Counted from the stretch's first letter, positions 7,361 through 16,837 are shown. The stretch: 64,000 nucleotides of DNA from Cutibacterium equinum (GCF_028021195.1 NZ_CP115668.1:1178001-1242000), one strand, 5' to 3'. The notes: a model not told the origin generated them from the sequence alone. A program made the numbers and translations.

Positions 7361-8444
7361 GGGTGCCGCAGCGACCTTGAGGGGCCCGGTTCTCGTCGTC
7401 GGCGCTGGACTCATCGGTGCGTCGATGGGAAAAGCCCTCGTCACCGCTGGAGTTGAGGTCCATCTGTGGGACATTGACAGGGGCAATGCGCTGGTGGCTG
7501 CCGGACGCGGCGCAGGTCGGCTGGACGGCTTGGACGACGACGCGTATCGGGTTGTCGTGGTGGCAACCCCGCCCGCCGCCGTCGCCTCGACCATCGTCGA
7601 GCGTCTTACCCGTCATAGCCACGCCGTCATCACGGACACCGCGTCAGTCAAGGGAGCAGTGCTGGCACAACTGGAGGAACTGACAGCTGGTCGCGATGTC
7701 GATCTCAGTCGTTATGTCGGCTCTCACCCGATGGCCGGCACGCAGTACGCCGGTCCGCTGACGGCTTCCGGCGAGCTCTTCGTCGACCGCACGTGGGTGG
7801 TGACTCCCCGTACTGACAACCGGCACGATGATGTTCAGCAGGTCATTGCGTTGGCTCAGGAATGCGGTGCTCACGTGGTGTGCATGGATGCTGACGAGCA
7901 TGACCGGGCGGTGGCCGAAGTGTCGCACCTTCCCCATCTCATGAGCATCCTCACCGGAGCCAATCTGCGACATGCTCGCCCCGAACATCTCAGACTGGCT
8001 GGATCAGGCATCCGTGACGTCACGCGGGTGGCACGTTCCCAGACCGCCATGTGGCGTCAGATCCTCAGCTCCAATCGCAATGAGGTGCGTCGCCAACTGG
8101 AAGCCATCCGCACCGACCTTGACGACCTCTTGTCTCGTCTGGATGACCCGGATCGCCTCGAGGAGTTCCTTGGGCTCGGGCAGTCGGGGGCGCGCAAGCT
8201 CGCCGGTAAACATGGACACCAGATGATGGCGACCAGTGCCGTCGTCATCGAGATTCCCGATGAGCCTGGCGCCTTGGCGAGGTTGTTTGCTGATGTCGAG
8301 GATGCGGGGGTCAACGTCGAGGACCTGTCGGTGGAACACGATCCAGCTCGTGAGATGGGATTCCTGTCCATCGACGTTGCCCCAGATCGTGCTGAGCAGT
8401 TGACGGTGTCCATGCGCGATCATGGCTGGTCGGTGCGTTCCTGA
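7347..8444 (+). CDS. tyrA: Prephenate dehydrogenase with C-terminal ACT domain
   Basis: The enzyme oxidatively decarboxylates prephenate to 4-hydroxyphenylpyruvate, the tyrosine branch of aromatic synthesis, using NAD(P). The N-terminal Rossmann motif is VVGAGLIGASMG (about residues 17-28), followed by VITDTASVKG and SHPMAGTQYAG, which are hallmark TyrA segments. The last 75 residues (VVIEIPDEPGALARLF onward) form an ACT domain, suggesting feedback control by tyrosine. Start GTG 7347 is chosen because GGAG lies 7 nt upstream; it overlaps the prcA end by 14 nt, so it is probably coupled to the proteasome genes. Length is 365 aa, normal for the family. Confidence 0.93.
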   Translation: MTSPEGAAATLRGPVLVVGAGLIGASMGKALVTAGVEVHLWDIDRGNALVAAGRGAGRLDGLDDDAYRVVVVATPPAAVASTIVERLTRHSHAVITDTASVKGAVLAQLEELTAGRDVDLSRYVGSHPMAGTQYAGPLTASGELFVDRTWVVTPRTDNRHDDVQQVIALAQECGAHVVCMDADEHDRAVAEVSHLPHLMSILTGANLRHARPEHLRLAGSGIRDVTRVARSQTAMWRQILSSNRNEVRRQLEAIRTDLDDLLSRLDDPDRLEEFLGLGQSGARKLAGKHGHQMMATSAVVIEIPDEPGALARLFADVEDAGVNVEDLSVEHDPAREMGFLSIDVAPDRAEQLTVSMRDHGWSVRS

Positions 8445-8506
8445 TCGGTGTCGCTGGCTGCCGATAGTCTCACATCGTCGGATCGCCATGGAAAGGCAGG
8501 CAGAAC

Positions 8507-9178
8507 GTGTCAACCTCACCTCTTGTCATCGCGATTGACGGACCCAGTGGGTCCGGCAAGTCGTCAACCTCTCGGGGGGTTGCCGCCCGACTCGACCTGG
8601 CCCATCTGGACACCGGATCGATGTATCGCGCGGTGGCTTGTCGCCTCGCTCATCTGGGAATCGATCCGAAGACCAATCCGCTTGACACCATTGAGGTGGC
8701 TCGCACCTGCCGCTTGGAGATTGACACCTCCGCCGATCATGACCTCGTCCTGGTCGATGGGGAGGATGTCACTGAGGAGATCCGGCTCCCGGAGACCAGC
8801 GCCAAGGTGTCTGCGGTGGCGACGATACAGCCCGTCCGTGACGCCTTGACCGCTCGCATGCGCCAGATCGCCGCTGAGCGCGGACGTATCGTCATGGAAG
8901 GCCGCGACATCACCACGGTGGTGTGCCCCGATGCCCAGGTGAGGGTGCTCCTGGTGGCTGATCCAGCCGTCCGCATCGCCCGACGCCAGGCCGAGCTGGG
9001 GGAGAACGTCGACATGGCGCAGGTCATCGACTCCATCGTGCGTCGTGACCGTGACGACTCGACCGTGTCGACCTTTGAGGAGCCGGCCGACGGGGTTGCT
9101 GTGGTCGACTCCACCCATCTCAATCTGGCCCAGGTCATCGACGCCGTCATCGACCTTGTTCCGCAATCGCTGCGCTGA
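8507..9178 (+). CDS. cmk: Cytidylate kinase
   Basis: The protein phosphorylates CMP and dCMP to the diphosphates with ATP, in the cytosol. It is 223 residues long with the P-loop IDGPSGSGKSS (residues 10-20), the DTGSMYRA nucleotide-site motif and MEGRDITTVV, all diagnostic of Cmk. GTG 8507 is preceded by GAAAGGCAGG. It lies 62 nt after tyrA and 64 nt before der, an order (tyrA-cmk-der) common in actinobacteria. Confidence 0.96.
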   Translation: MSTSPLVIAIDGPSGSGKSSTSRGVAARLDLAHLDTGSMYRAVACRLAHLGIDPKTNPLDTIEVARTCRLEIDTSADHDLVLVDGEDVTEEIRLPETSAKVSAVATIQPVRDALTARMRQIAAERGRIVMEGRDITTVVCPDAQVRVLLVADPAVRIARRQAELGENVDMAQVIDSIVRRDRDDSTVSTFEEPADGVAVVDSTHLNLAQVIDAVIDLVPQSLR

Positions 9179-9242
9179 GCAGCATTTCCACGGGCGCGGG
9201 ACCGTGTACCGTGGTTTGGTCCCCTAGCAGGAGTGTGTCCTC

Positions 9243-10613
9243 ATGTCCGACTCGCCCGAGTTCCTCGACGGCCCCAGCGACGGCATTGAGGAGGCTCTTC
9301 CCAAGCCTGTCGTCGCCGTCGTCGGACGACCCAATGTGGGTAAGTCCACCCTTGTGAACCGCATCCTTGGCCGGCGAGCAGCTGTCGTGCAGGATGTCCC
9401 CGGCGTGACTCGAGACCGCGTGTCCTACGACGCCGAGTGGTCCGGTCGCCAGTTCGTGCTCGTCGACACTGGCGGCTGGGCCTCTGATGCCTCGGGCATG
9501 GCCGCCATGATCGCCGAGCAGGCTGAGTTTGCGATCTCGACCGCAGACGCCGTGTTGTTCGTCGTCGACGCCACAGTAGGCACGACTGACGAGGACGAAG
9601 CCGTCGTCCAGGTGCTGAGGCAGTCGCGCAAACCCATCGTCGTGGCCGCCAACAAGGTTGACGACGCCCGTGGCGAGGCCGAGGCCGCGACGATGTGGAA
9701 CCTCGGTCTGGGGGAGCCCCACCCGGTGTCGGCCATGCACGGTCGTGGATCGGGCGATCTGCTCGACGCACTCATCGACGTGTTGCCGGAGCGCCCCGCC
9801 AGCTACGAGACGACGGGCGGGCCGCGCCGCGTTGCCATTGTCGGTAAGCCGAATGTCGGCAAGTCCTCGCTGCTCAACCGACTGGCTCGCCAGAATCGTG
9901 CGGTGGTTTCGGATGTGTCCGGAACGACTGTCGACCCGGTCGACGAGCTCGTCACCGTCGGCAGTACGTTGTATCAGTTCATCGACACCGCCGGTCTGCG
10001 CAAGCGAGTCAAGGAAGCCTCGGGGCACGAGTACTACGCCTCGCTGCGCACCCAGACCGCCATCGAGCGAGCCGAGGTGTGCGTGGTCGTCATTGATGCC
10101 TCGGAGTCGATCAGTGACCAGGATCTGCGCATCCTCACCATGGTCGAGGAGGCAGGACGCGCGATGGTCATCGCCTACAACAAGTGGGATCTGACTGACG
10201 AGGAGCGTCGTCGTTACCTGGAACGCGAGATCGAACGGGACGTGCAGGCCTATGCGTGGGCTCCCCGAGTCAACATCTCTGCCCTCAAGGGTCGCAACGT
10301 CGACAAGTTGGAGAAGGCCATTGAGACGGCTGCCGACGGGTGGGAGACGAGGATCTCGACCGGCAAGCTCAACGCTTTTCTTGGACGTTTGGCTGCGGCG
10401 CATCCGCACCCGGTTCGTGGCGGCAAGCAGCCGAGGATCCTCTTCGGCACCCAGGCTCACAACTGTCCGCCGACCTTTGCCCTGTTCACCACGGGGATGT
10501 TCGACCAGGGGTACGTGCGTTTCATCATCAGGCGGCTGCGCGAGGACTTCGGGTTCGCCGGATCACCGGTGCACGTCGAGATCCGTCCGCGTGAGAAGCG
10601 CAACAAGAAGTGA
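9243..10613 (+). CDS. der: GTPase Der (EngA), ribosome biogenesis
   Basis: This is a tandem two-GTPase protein of 456 residues, needed for 50S subunit maturation. The first G domain starts [11 protein letters not shown] (about 27-36) with DTGGW and NKVDD. The second starts [11 protein letters not shown] (about 199-208) with DTAGL and NKWD. A C-terminal KH-like domain ends in a basic tail (RPREKRNKK). AGGAG lies before ATG 9243. A hairpin follows the stop at 10633-10654. Confidence 0.97.
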   Translation: MSDSPEFLDGPSDGIEEALPKPVVAVVGRPNVGKSTLVNRILGRRAAVVQDVPGVTRDRVSYDAEWSGRQFVLVDTGGWASDASGMAAMIAEQAEFAISTADAVLFVVDATVGTTDEDEAVVQVLRQSRKPIVVAANKVDDARGEAEAATMWNLGLGEPHPVSAMHGRGSGDLLDALIDVLPERPASYETTGGPRRVAIVGKPNVGKSSLLNRLARQNRAVVSDVSGTTVDPVDELVTVGSTLYQFIDTAGLRKRVKEASGHEYYASLRTQTAIERAEVCVVVIDASESISDQDLRILTMVEEAGRAMVIAYNKWDLTDEERRRYLEREIERDVQAYAWAPRVNISALKGRNVDKLEKAIETAADGWETRISTGKLNAFLGRLAAAHPHPVRGGKQPRILFGTQAHNCPPTFALFTTGMFDQGYVRFIIRRLREDFGFAGSPVHVEIRPREKRNKK

Positions 10614-10632
10614 CGGATTTGGTCGCGGGACA

Positions 10633-10654
10633 GGAAGTACGCTAATGTACTTCC
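10633..10654 (+). terminator. Hairpin after der
   Basis: GGAAGTAC, a six-base loop (gctaat) and GTACTTCC form a perfect 8-bp stem 20 nt after the der stop and 23 nt before tRNA-Pro. It may end der transcription. The loop also contains a TAATGT that could serve as a tRNA promoter -10, so the role is not settled. Confidence 0.5.
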
Positions 10655-10676
10655 CCGGATCGCTCAATGATCCGAT

Positions 10677-10750
<74 letters not shown>

Positions 10751-11026
10751 CTTAGCGAGATTGAAGCGCGGTCGACCGCGTCATGAGGCGATAGAGGCAA
10801 GGCTGAATGGCGCCTAACTTGACGCCTAATGTAGTCCGCGTACGATTCGGATGAGCTCACCTCCAGCAAGAGTGAGACGGACCGTCTACAAATAATATTA
10901 ACTGACTACGAATCGTCCGATCAGGCATCAGTCTTTTCTGGGGGCTATCACCCTCCAACTCGCGTCCGCGGTAAGTATCGACCATGGCATTGGTTCCGGC
11001 CACGATTTCGGTCCCATCACATGGGC
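10751..11026. other. Intergenic stretch after tRNA-Pro, no gene seen
   Basis: No convincing gene lies in these 276 bases. It holds a tandem CGCCTAA repeat (10811-10817 and 10823-10829) and an AT-rich patch around 10888-10900 that contrasts with the GC-rich surroundings. It may be a decayed insertion at the tRNA 3' end, but no second copy of the tRNA end was found. Confidence 0.4.
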
Positions 11027-11356
11027 CTACTCCTGGTTGATTTGCAACTCATTACCGTCGGGATCAATGACTCGCAGAGACCGGCCGAAGTCCTCCTCGA
11101 CGATGCGGCCGGGGTCAAAACCTGCGGCAACGAGGTTGGCCTGTACGTCCTCGAGTGGGCAATCGGTAACCATGCAGGGATCGAAACCGCGCTTGTCATG
11201 GTCGGTCGGTCCACCGTGAATAGCGAATGTGCCACCCTCGGCAGACAGCTCGGTCCACATCGGGTCGACCTCAGCAGGACCGTGGAGGCCAAGGGCGGTG
11301 TAAAACTTGGCACTGGCCTGCGGATTGGCGGAGTACTGGACGATCAAGAGTTTCAT
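11027..11356 (-). CDS. VOC (glyoxalase/bleomycin-resistance fold) protein
   Basis: This 109-residue protein has one betaalphabetabetabeta VOC module pair: it opens MKLLIVQYSANPQASAKFY, and the C-terminal strand ends VIDPDGNELQINQ, a classic VOC signature. The family uses a metal site for isomerases, dioxygenases or antibiotic binding. The substrate cannot be told here. ATG 11356 is preceded by AAAGGAG. A longer open frame upstream exists but lacks homology. It stands alone, divergent from a HAD gene. Confidence 0.85.
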   Translation of the reverse strand: MKLLIVQYSANPQASAKFYTALGLHGPAEVDPMWTELSAEGGTFAIHGGPTDHDKRGFDPCMVTDCPLEDVQANLVAAGFDPGRIVEEDFGRSLRVIDPDGNELQINQE

Positions 11357-11480
11357 GCTGTTCTCCTTTGAAGCTGATCCCAGAGCAATGGGTGATTGTG
11401 GGCAACGGTGTTGACGGCGCGTCGTCGATCCTCCCGGGCCTGGGAAGCTCCCCACCCTCTCAGATCGGTATCCTGTCGGC

Positions 11481-12335
11481 GTGGACACACCGAAGCCTAC
11501 CGCTTTCCCTGCCCCTGCCAGAGATTTACGACTGGTCATCTGCGACATGGATGGCACCCTCCTCGACGGCCAGGGAAACATTCCGGCCCAGTTGTGGCCC
11601 CTGCTGGAACTCATGAAAGATCGTGGTGTTGCCTTCGTACCTGCCTCCGGACGCCAGTTCACAACGCTCTCGGCGATGTTCAGTTCCCATCTCGACGGCA
11701 TGCCGGTCATCTCCGAGAACGGCACCTACGTCGTCTGCGACGGTGTTGAGATTTCCTCGTCGATCATCGACCCTCATCTTGCTCACGCGGTCATCACGGG
11801 AGTTCGTGACCTTGTCGATGAGGGGCGCGACGTCGGCTTGGTCGTAGCCACAAAATCCATCGCCTATCTCGAGCGCGGGGACGACCGGTTCGTCTCCCAC
11901 GTCGCGACCTATTACCACAGCCACACCGTCGTCGATGATCTCACCGAGCACACCGACGACGTCATCAAGTTGTCCATCTACGATTTTGGTGAGGCCCGTG
12001 ACCTCACTCACCCCACGATGCAGCGCATCGCTCCTGGTCACCAGGTGATCCTTGCCACCCCGAACTGGGTCGACATCATGAACCCTGGGGTGAACAAGGG
12101 CAGCGCGGTCGAGGCGGTGCAGGCTGATCTGGGTGTGACCCCTGACCAGACGGCTATTTTCGGAGACTTCCTCAACGACCTCGAGATGATGCCCCTGGCC
12201 AAGTGGTCCTTCGCAATGGCCAACGCCCACCCCGCCATCATCGAGGCCGCGAACTATGTTGCTCCGTCCAACACGGACAACGGCGTTGTCACCGTGCTTG
12301 CCCAACTGCTGGGCGTCGAGATGCCCCAACCCTGA
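11481..12335 (+). CDS. Cof-type HAD-IIB phosphatase
   Basis: The cytosolic sugar-phosphate or nucleotide phosphatase type has 284 residues. HAD motif I is CDMDGTLLD (about 21-29), motif II is PASGRQF, then comes the IIB cap. The motif III/IV region has NPGVNKGSAV and IFGDFLNDLEMM. These features place it with the Cof/YbiV/SupH group; members hydrolyse various sugar phosphates, including flavin and pyridoxal phosphate. The start is GTG 11481. It is not obviously in an operon, and its stop abuts the end of the convergent CoA-hydrolase gene with no spacer. Confidence 0.9.
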   Translation: MDTPKPTAFPAPARDLRLVICDMDGTLLDGQGNIPAQLWPLLELMKDRGVAFVPASGRQFTTLSAMFSSHLDGMPVISENGTYVVCDGVEISSSIIDPHLAHAVITGVRDLVDEGRDVGLVVATKSIAYLERGDDRFVSHVATYYHSHTVVDDLTEHTDDVIKLSIYDFGEARDLTHPTMQRIAPGHQVILATPNWVDIMNPGVNKGSAVEAVQADLGVTPDQTAIFGDFLNDLEMMPLAKWSFAMANAHPAIIEAANYVAPSNTDNGVVTVLAQLLGVEMPQP

Positions 12336-13559
12336 TCAGGCCAGACCAAACTCCCGGGCCCGCTGCCACAGGTGGTCGCGGGCATCCGGGTGAGCAGTGT
12401 TGTCGATGAGTTGGCGAGCCTGCTCGTTCTGGGAATTGCCGAACAGCTCGGCTGTGCCCTGTTCGGTGATGACGGCCGAGGGTTGGATCGCTGAGACCGG
12501 AGACTTCAGGACGTCCACGATCGTCGAACAGTCGGCCTTCGGATGCCAACTGAGCATCGTGAGGAGGGCTTGACCCCCGGGGGAATGCATGGCGCCCACC
12601 AAGAAGTCGGTGGACCCACCGACCCCGGAATAGATCTTCGTGCCGACTCGCGTTGCGTTGACCTGACCGAACAGGTCCACCTGCAATGCCGTGTTGACAC
12701 TGGTCATTTTGGGCTGGTCGGCAATGTTTCTGGGGTCATTGGTGGTCTCGCAGCGCAGTAACTGCACGCGCGGATTGTCGTCGAGCCACTCGTAGAGAGC
12801 TGGTGTTCCCATTGCGAAGGTGCCGGTGATGACTCGATCATCGAGGGTGTGAGCCTGTTCCAAGAGACGGATGGAGTCGGTGAGGAGCTCGGTCCACACC
12901 CCGACGTGGATGCTTTCGGGCAACTTGGAGACGGCGGCGTCAGGAACCGCGCCGATTCCCACCTGAAGAGTCGCACCGTCGGGGATTCGCGACGCCACAC
13001 GGTCGCCGATGCGGTGGGCCAGCGGACCCGGCGACGGCATGGCTGCCGTTGGCAGGGGAACGTCGACGACCACGCCGATGTCAATGTCGTCAACGTCAAC
13101 GATCCCATCGCCCAGGACGTAGGGCATGTTCGGATTGATCTGGGCAATGATGAGAGCACCGCGTCGCTTGGCCGCCTCCAAGGCGGCTGGCAGGACCTGG
13201 ACCTCAATACCCATGCTCACGGTGCCATGACGTGGCGTACTGGTGTGCAACACGAGGATGTCGGGCGCAAACCGCTCCTCGTAGAGACGGGTTGCCAGGC
13301 TCAACCGGCAGGGGACGTAGTCGAGGGACTCGGCACGGCGACTACCCGGACCGATGAAAACCGTCTCGTGAATGACGTCTTTGCGTGTCGGAACGCCGGC
13401 TGGTGCATTGATGCACACCAATCGCCATGTCTCCACGCATCGGTCGATGAGGTCGAGGAGGGGGAGGGGAGTGGCTCCTGAGCCGCCACAGACCACCCGC
13501 GGCTGGCCCTCCACATCGTGGAAGATTCCTTCAAGGCCAGCTTGATCCATCATGCGCAC
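12336..13559 (-). CDS. Acetyl-CoA hydrolase/CoA-transferase family protein
   Basis: The 407-residue protein fits the acetyl-CoA hydrolase / 4-hydroxybutyrate CoA-transferase family. It has an N-terminal half with RLYEERFAPDILVLHTS, the middle segment LQVGIGAVPDAAVSKL, DLFGQVNATRVGTKIYSGVGG, and the C-terminal VITEQGTAELFG signature. Enzymes of this family move CoA between carboxylic acids such as acetate, propionate, succinate or butyrate. In a propionic-acid bacterium a role in acetate or propionate release is plausible but inferred. The GTG at 13559 is used as start, but ATG codons 6 and 9 nt downstream (MMDQAG) are alternatives, since no strong ribosome site is visible. Confidence 0.85.
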   Translation of the reverse strand: MRMMDQAGLEGIFHDVEGQPRVVCGGSGATPLPLLDLIDRCVETWRLVCINAPAGVPTRKDVIHETVFIGPGSRRAESLDYVPCRLSLATRLYEERFAPDILVLHTSTPRHGTVSMGIEVQVLPAALEAAKRRGALIIAQINPNMPYVLGDGIVDVDDIDIGVVVDVPLPTAAMPSPGPLAHRIGDRVASRIPDGATLQVGIGAVPDAAVSKLPESIHVGVWTELLTDSIRLLEQAHTLDDRVITGTFAMGTPALYEWLDDNPRVQLLRCETTNDPRNIADQPKMTSVNTALQVDLFGQVNATRVGTKIYSGVGGSTDFLVGAMHSPGGQALLTMLSWHPKADCSTIVDVLKSPVSAIQPSAVITEQGTAELFGNSQNEQARQLIDNTAHPDARDHLWQRAREFGLA

Positions 13560-13848
13560 AGCAACGAGCCTAGTGGTGAACGCCTGTCACAGGATGGCTA
13601 TGCGGTCCAGAACTGGCAGAATGTCTGCAATGTCACCGGGCCTGCCAGCGCCCCGGACCAGCCTCGAGTGACGCGCAACTGGGACTCTCGACAACCACTG
13701 CACCACGATCGCCACACCGGACGAGCCGCTTCGTGCGATGAGGTTGTCAAAGCGAGGTAGCATCTGCGACACCAAACTTGCTCGCTGGATCCCCCATTCA
13801 TGTGCCGAGATCCCGCTGGGCCAAACGGGGGACGGGGAGGAACTACCC

Positions 13849-14340
13849 ATGACCAAGCACCACGACGAGGAGGACGAGGATCGTTCGCCGATCCTGGAAG
13901 CTACCGATCGTCAGATCCTGAGTCTGCTCGAGGAAGACGGGCGGATGTCGTGGACCGAGCTGGGACACCAGACGGGTTTGTCCACCTCAGCGGCCCAGCA
14001 GCGTGTCAAGCGGCTCGAGGCGAGGGGACTGATCCGGGGCTACCACGCCACCCTCAACCTGGAAGCCATCGGCGCAGGTGTCACGGCCTTCATCTTCCTC
14101 AATCCCATTGATCCACAGGAAGACGAGAAGATTCCCGACATTCTGAGGACCTTCTCAGAGGTGCGAGGGTGTCACTCCATCGCTGGTGCGGCCTCCTACC
14201 TGGCGAGAGTCCAGGCACCCAACACCAGTCACCTCGATCAGCTGCTGACCCGCATCCGTAAGGAATGCCATTGCGGGACGGAGACGGTCGTCGTCCTCGA
14301 CACCATGTTTGATGATCTCGGCATGTTGGGAACCCGGTGA
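13849..14340 (+). CDS. Lrp/AsnC family transcriptional regulator
   Basis: This 163-residue protein has an N-terminal winged helix (ILEATDRQILSLLEEDGRMS, with STSAAQQRVKRLEARGLI as recognition region) and a C-terminal RAM/ACT-like effector domain. Lrp proteins sense amino acids. ATG 13849 is chosen because GGGGAGG lies upstream and the chain before it lacks homology. Its TGA overlaps the GTG of lnt (GTGA), so the two genes are coupled. No target is evident beyond that. Confidence 0.88.
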   Translation: MTKHHDEEDEDRSPILEATDRQILSLLEEDGRMSWTELGHQTGLSTSAAQQRVKRLEARGLIRGYHATLNLEAIGAGVTAFIFLNPIDPQEDEKIPDILRTFSEVRGCHSIAGAASYLARVQAPNTSHLDQLLTRIRKECHCGTETVVVLDTMFDDLGMLGTR

Positions 14341-15929
14341 CGGGCCCGTCTCACCTACCGCCCACGTCGTGGCTGCGCGGCCTGGCTGCGCTGGCCGCTG
14401 GAGCTGCCACGGGTGCCGGATTCCAGCCGATCGGCTGGTGGATCCTCGTCATCCCTGGCCTCGCAGCACTCATCCTGCTCGTGCGTTCGACGACAGGCCG
14501 TTCCGCAGCCGGGCTGGGATACCTGTTCGGTTTGGGCCTGTTCGCCACCACCATCTCCTGGGTGGGTGTCATGGGCCCTCCCGTGGCGGTGCTTCTCGTC
14601 GCCGTCATGGCGTTGTGGTGCCTCCTTGCTGGGTGGGCCATCCGCTGCGTCAGCGTCCTGCCCGGTTCACATTTTTGGCAGGCCGTGGTCTGGACAGCCA
14701 CCGAAGTTGCAGCCGCTGCGGTCCCGCTCGGGGGCTTCGGTTGGGTACGACTGGCCTGGACAGTCGTCGACACCCCTTGGGTTGGTGCCTTGAGATGGGC
14801 TGGGGCAGTGGGGACGAGTCTCCTGGTCGCATGGGCGGCAGCCCTCGTGGCCCAGGTTGTCGTCACGCGCGGACGATCGCGAGTCCACCATGCTGTTGGC
14901 CTCGTCGCGGAATTGCTCGTCGTGGCAGTCTTGTCGACGGTCTCGGGCGTGGTTTCCACACGCGACAATCATGACGACGACATCCGGGTACTCGTCGTCC
15001 AAGGGGGAGTGGACGGCACTGCTGGTCCGTACGCGATGGGCTACGCGCGGTCCGTCACCGACAATCACCTGTCCGAGACGATCATGGCCCTCGCCCAGCA
15101 ACGCGTTTCGGGCAATGACACTCCCGACATGATTTTGTGGCCCGAGAACTCCACCGACATCGATCCACTACTCGACCCCGAGAGTCACGACATCGTCATG
15201 GGGGCGCTGGCCGTTGCCAAACGGCCAATCCTGGTGGGAGCGGTGACCGACGGACCCGGAGACGATGAGCGTCAGACGACGTCGATGTGGTGGCCGGCAT
15301 CATCACCCCAGCCGACGTCGATCTATCACAAGCGCAACTTGGTTCCTTTCGGGGAGTGGATTCCCGCCAGGTCATTCTTCCTGCCCCTCATTCCCATATT
15401 GGAAAACATCGGACGCCAATCCATTCCAGGCACCAGTCCTGGTGTCCTTGACTCGACCATTTCTGGCACGAAGATTCCGGTCGGCGTGGTGGTCTGTTTC
15501 GAGGTGGCCTACGACGACACCGTCTCGGACACGGTGCGCCACGGAGCACGGATTCTGACGGTGCAGTCGAACAACTCGTCATTCATCAACACGGCACAGA
15601 CACCCCAGCAATGGCAGATCACCAGGGCGCGCGCGGTCGAAACCGGCAGACACGTCATCGTCTCGACGACGAACTCCTTCTCCGGGCTGGTCAATCCGGA
15701 TGGCTCAGTGGCCCTGCGCACCCACGAGGGGGGCCACACCCATGACACGGTGACAGTGCCGTTGGAATCAGGGCTCACCCTGGCGACGAGGATTGGGCCG
15801 TGGCTACGAGTCGGCGTGGTCCTCGTTGCGGCTGGGGCGATGGTGGCGTCAATGATGCGACGGCGTCGCGATATGCTCGCACAAGCACATCACAACAGAT
15901 CGGAGAGCGATGCCTGCCACCGACACTGA
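14337..15929 (+). CDS. lnt: Apolipoprotein N-acyltransferase
   Basis: Lnt adds the third acyl chain to the N-terminal Cys of lipoproteins on the outer face of the cell membrane. The 530-residue protein has an N-terminal block of about six membrane helices, a nitrilase-fold domain and one C-terminal helix. The catalytic triad is visible: Glu270 (WPENS), Lys332 (YHKRN) and Cys387 (VVCFEV). In mycobacteria Lnt is fused to Ppm1; here the ppm gene starts 20 nt before the lnt stop in another frame. The GTG start overlaps the Lrp stop. Confidence 0.93.
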   Translation: MTGPSHLPPTSWLRGLAALAAGAATGAGFQPIGWWILVIPGLAALILLVRSTTGRSAAGLGYLFGLGLFATTISWVGVMGPPVAVLLVAVMALWCLLAGWAIRCVSVLPGSHFWQAVVWTATEVAAAAVPLGGFGWVRLAWTVVDTPWVGALRWAGAVGTSLLVAWAAALVAQVVVTRGRSRVHHAVGLVAELLVVAVLSTVSGVVSTRDNHDDDIRVLVVQGGVDGTAGPYAMGYARSVTDNHLSETIMALAQQRVSGNDTPDMILWPENSTDIDPLLDPESHDIVMGALAVAKRPILVGAVTDGPGDDERQTTSMWWPASSPQPTSIYHKRNLVPFGEWIPARSFFLPLIPILENIGRQSIPGTSPGVLDSTISGTKIPVGVVVCFEVAYDDTVSDTVRHGARILTVQSNNSSFINTAQTPQQWQITRARAVETGRHVIVSTTNSFSGLVNPDGSVALRTHEGGHTHDTVTVPLESGLTLATRIGPWLRVGVVLVAAGAMVASMMRRRRDMLAQAHHNRSESDACHRH

Positions 15930-16728
15930 GGTCCGGCTCGACAAGGTCTTGGTCATTATTCCGACCTACAACGAGGCAGAGAATGTCGAGACGATTGTCG
16001 CGCGTACGCGCCGTGCCAATCCGAAGGTCGACGTTCTCGTCGCTGACGACAATTCTCCCGACGGTACCGGCGAGATCGCTGACCGCCTCGCGTCGGCCGA
16101 TGACCACGTTCACGTCATGCATCGCAAGGGAAAGGAAGGCCTCGGTGCCGCGTACCTGGCCGGATTCCACTGGGGTCTGGGCCGCGGCTATGACGTCCTC
16201 GTCGAGATGGATGCTGACGGCTCCCACCAGCCCGAGCAGCTCCCGTTGCTCCTCGAAGCCCTCAAACATGCCGACATGGTCAAAGGATCTCGCTACGTCA
16301 AGGGCGGGTCCGTCGTGAACTGGCCGATGCATCGCAAGCTCATCTCCCGTGGTGGCGGCATGTGGACCCGAATGTGCTTGGGAATTGGTGTCAAGGATCC
16401 CACTGGTGGATTCAATGCCTTCCGCGCGAACACTCTGCGCACCATCGGTTTGGACGAGGTCGCCTCGGCTGGTTACTGCTTCCAGCTCGACATGACATGG
16501 CGCACCCTCAAGAAGGGTCTGACCGTCGCCGAAGTGCCGATTGAGTTCATCGAGCGCGAGTACGGTCACTCCAAGATGAGCAAGGATATCGTCGTCGAGG
16601 CTCTGCTTCGCACCACGTTGTGGGGAGTTGATTACCGCTCGGGACAACTCAAGGAGCTCGGACACCTCGCCCTCGAGCGGGTTGAGCAGGTCGCTGGGAA
16701 CCTCAAGGAACGTCGCCGGAAGCATTGA
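15910..16728 (+). CDS. ppm1: Polyprenol monophosphomannose synthase (dolichol-P-mannose synthase family)
   Basis: The enzyme transfers mannose from GDP-mannose to polyprenyl phosphate at the inner membrane face, supplying PPM for lipoglycans and protein mannosylation. The 272-residue GT2 domain has VIIPTYNEAENV (about 15-26), ADDNSPDGT and the metal-binding EMDADGSH, then DPTGGFNAFR and REYGHSKMSKD, as in Ppm1/DPM1. There is no C-terminal membrane domain. The ATG lies inside the lnt 3' end, so it is co-expressed with Lnt. Confidence 0.94.
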   Translation: MPATDTEVRLDKVLVIIPTYNEAENVETIVARTRRANPKVDVLVADDNSPDGTGEIADRLASADDHVHVMHRKGKEGLGAAYLAGFHWGLGRGYDVLVEMDADGSHQPEQLPLLLEALKHADMVKGSRYVKGGSVVNWPMHRKLISRGGGMWTRMCLGIGVKDPTGGFNAFRANTLRTIGLDEVASAGYCFQLDMTWRTLKKGLTVAEVPIEFIEREYGHSKMSKDIVVEALLRTTLWGVDYRSGQLKELGHLALERVEQVAGNLKERRRKH

Positions 16729-16749
16729 GAGCAATCACGGAACATGGGA

Positions 16750-16778
16750 TGTGCCCGCGGGGAGACTCCGCGGGCACA
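16750..16778. terminator. Hairpin terminator between ppm and rbpA
   Basis: An 11-bp perfect stem (tgtgcccgcgg / ccgcgggcaca) with a 7-base loop follows the ppm stop by 21 nt and precedes the convergent rbpA stop by 59 nt, so it can serve both directions. Confidence 0.7.
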
Positions 16779-16837
16779 ATCCATCTCTCGCCAGGCCAGG
16801 ACACGGCGACTCGGTGTTCTGGCGGCATGGCCAAGAA

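Noticed and set aside
9147-10460. 437-codon reverse frame opposite der
   Set aside because: Same reason: der is certain, and the antisense product has no recognisable feature.
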